Program-made: the position numbers and the translations under genes
The notes under the pieces: generated by a model
What the model was told of the DNA's origin: nothing
What the model saw: the letters and a program-made list of their open reading frames with translations, nothing else
Databases searched by the model: none
Source: Pseudomonadota bacterium
GTDB taxonomy: Bacteria > Pseudomonadota > Gammaproteobacteria > Steroidobacterales > Steroidobacteraceae
NCBI GenBank assembly: GCA_019352035.1
Contig: JABBNZ010000027.1
Location: 1 to 45,371 of the forward strand
Length of the DNA: 45,371 nucleotides
Direction: 5' to 3'
In this document: piece by piece, positions 44,486-45,371 of the stretch
Position numbering within the stretch: position 1 is the first letter of the stretch
Layout: each line of letters opens with the position of its first letter

Positions 44486-44497
44486 GGTAGCGCTACC
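44486..44497. promoter_or_regulatory. LacI-family operator between GH27 and GH3 genes
   Basis: GGTAGCGCTACC is a perfect 12-base palindrome with matching AA/TT flanks outside one unpaired position. It has the central CG and inverted half-sites typical of LacI-family operators. It overlaps the GH27 stop codon and lies upstream of the GH3 start. Compare the near-identical site before lacI (24207-24218). Confidence 0.65.
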
Positions 44498-45371
44498 GTT
44501 CGTGGCGGCCGTGGGGGCGCAGGCGGTAGAGCGCCGCGCCGTGCGCGGCGAGCCGCACGCGCAGCAGCTTGGCGGTGCCGATGCTCCGCCGCCGCCAAAG
44601 ATCCCGCATCGCATACCCGGATGCGGTCAGGGAGAGGGCGCTCCACGGCAGACGGATGGTGCGGGTCCTGCTCCGCAGGTTGAAGACGGCCAGATACCAG
44701 CCCGGCCGGCCAGACCGCATCGCGGTACGCGGCCGCGATAACCACACGGACGTCCCTGCGGAAGAGAACGCCTGATGCGCATCGAAGGAGTGCTGATCGA
44801 CCGCGATGACCTCGGGATCGTCGAGTAGCGACAGGGTCCAGGGATCCATCTCGGTGAGATTGCCGCCCATGAACAGCGGCGAGCGGGCAATGCACCAGAG
44901 CGTCACAGAGGTTCGCTGCTCCGCGTGGGTGAGCCGCGTGCGCCGCGGCTGCCCCCAGCCCGGGGCCGGCCGCAGCTCCCCTAACGCGAGCATGTCGGCA
45001 TCTGGCCACCGGCCGGCCTCGGCGAGCGGTGCCCAGCGCGCGGCCCGGGGAAACTGATCGCCCACCCCCTGGGGATAGGCCGCGGTGCTGTGCCAGAGAT
45101 CCCAGACATCGTTTGAAATCCGCCACATGTTGGCGGAGCGGCGCAGCTGCGCGAGCTTCGCGAGCGGGACCGGCCCCGGTGACAGGCTGAGGACCATGTT
45201 GCGCCCGCTGCGGCGCAGGGCGGCGGCGAGCATGCGGATCTCTGCGCCGGCATAGGGATGGCTCGCGATGCAATCGGCCTTGATGAAGTCGACGCCCCAG
45301 GAGGCGTAGAGGCGGGCGACGGAGTCGTAGTACGCCTGGCCGGCGGGGCCTTGCGCCACGCCGTAATTGTC
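44493..45371 (-). CDS. GH27-type glycosidase (alpha-galactosidase-like), 5' end outside window
   Basis: 292 residues are visible, starting mid-protein at the right edge (Asp-Asn-Tyr-Gly before GVAQG). GVDFIKADCIASHP holds the candidate nucleophile Asp (YLKYD in classical GH27). MWRISNDVWDLW carries the candidate acid Asp. SVTLWCIARSPLFMGGNLTEMDPWTLSLL is the conserved end of the barrel, and a C-terminal beta domain closes the protein (GWYLAVFNLRSRT). Likely cleaves alpha-galactosyl or related side chains. Same strand as GH3 and 59 bases before it. Confidence 0.87.
   Translation of the reverse strand, partial: DNYGVAQGPAGQAYYDSVARLYASWGVDFIKADCIASHPYAGAEIRMLAAALRRSGRNMVLSLSPGPVPLAKLAQLRRSANMWRISNDVWDLWHSTAAYPQGVGDQFPRAARWAPLAEAGRWPDADMLALGELRPAPGWGQPRRTRLTHAEQRTSVTLWCIARSPLFMGGNLTEMDPWTLSLLDDPEVIAVDQHSFDAHQAFSSAGTSVWLSRPRTAMRSGRPGWYLAVFNLRSRTRTIRLPWSALSLTASGYAMRDLWRRRSIGTAKLLRVRLAAHGAALYRLRPHGRHER

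Overview
The window is 45 kb of GC-rich, densely coded bacterial chromosome. Gene content (OmpA/DUF4398 lipoprotein, PA2169-type protein, HemJ, BCKDH-type E1/E2, aceBA with an XRE regulator, DUF4136 lipoprotein) suggests a gammaproteobacterium of the Xanthomonadales/Nevskiales/Steroidobacterales kind. This is inferred from gene families only. No rRNA, tRNA, CRISPR array, phage or insertion sequence was seen.

Layout. 0-1.5 kb: envelope genes (OmpA-like lipoprotein, BON protein). 1.6-11.1 kb: a signalling block with rpoN, a hybrid histidine kinase, a PA2169-type four-helix protein with a candidate sigma-54 promoter, a Na+/H+ antiporter, an NtrC-type activator, a NarL-type regulator overlapping a receiver-only protein, and a convergent HisKA_3 kinase. 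11.2-20.5 kb: housekeeping and envelope genes (apt, a wrecked egtD, nitroreductase, hemJ, a ROK sugar kinase coupled to a GH15 glucoamylase, DUF4184, a CAP-domain protein, a cardiolipin-synthase-like enzyme, a PIG-L deacetylase). 20.6-24.2 kb: a DUF4136 lipoprotein, then a decaying sugar/polysaccharide cluster (intact glycosyltransferase and epimerase, with remnants of a second epimerase and of a zinc alcohol dehydrogenase). 24.3-28 kb: LacI regulator, methyltransferase, YciH, Ku, an exported protein. 28.2-36.5 kb: acyl-unit metabolism (2-oxoacid dehydrogenase E1alpha-E1beta-E2, then malate synthase and isocitrate lyase with a divergent regulator). 36.7-41.1 kb: a tightly coupled operon of one PepSY membrane protein and three paralogous exported PstS-like binding proteins, with no transporter subunits. 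41.2-45.4 kb: a 2OG-Fe(II) oxygenase family protein, a possible small exported protein, a GH3 glycosidase and a GH27-type glycosidase cut by the window edge.

Themes. The best candidate for an undescribed system is the PepSY plus three-binding-protein operon, bracketed by two nearly identical REP-like palindromes. Regulation can be partly read from the DNA: a TAGCGCTA palindrome lies before both the lacI gene and the GH3 gene 20 kb away; a sigma-54 promoter and a 14-bp-arm palindrome precede the PA2169 gene; an 11-bp-arm inverted repeat covers the hemJ start codon; several genes look leaderless. Gene decay is visible at egtD, at the epimerase/dehydrogenase remnants, and probably in two small frameshifted reading frames.
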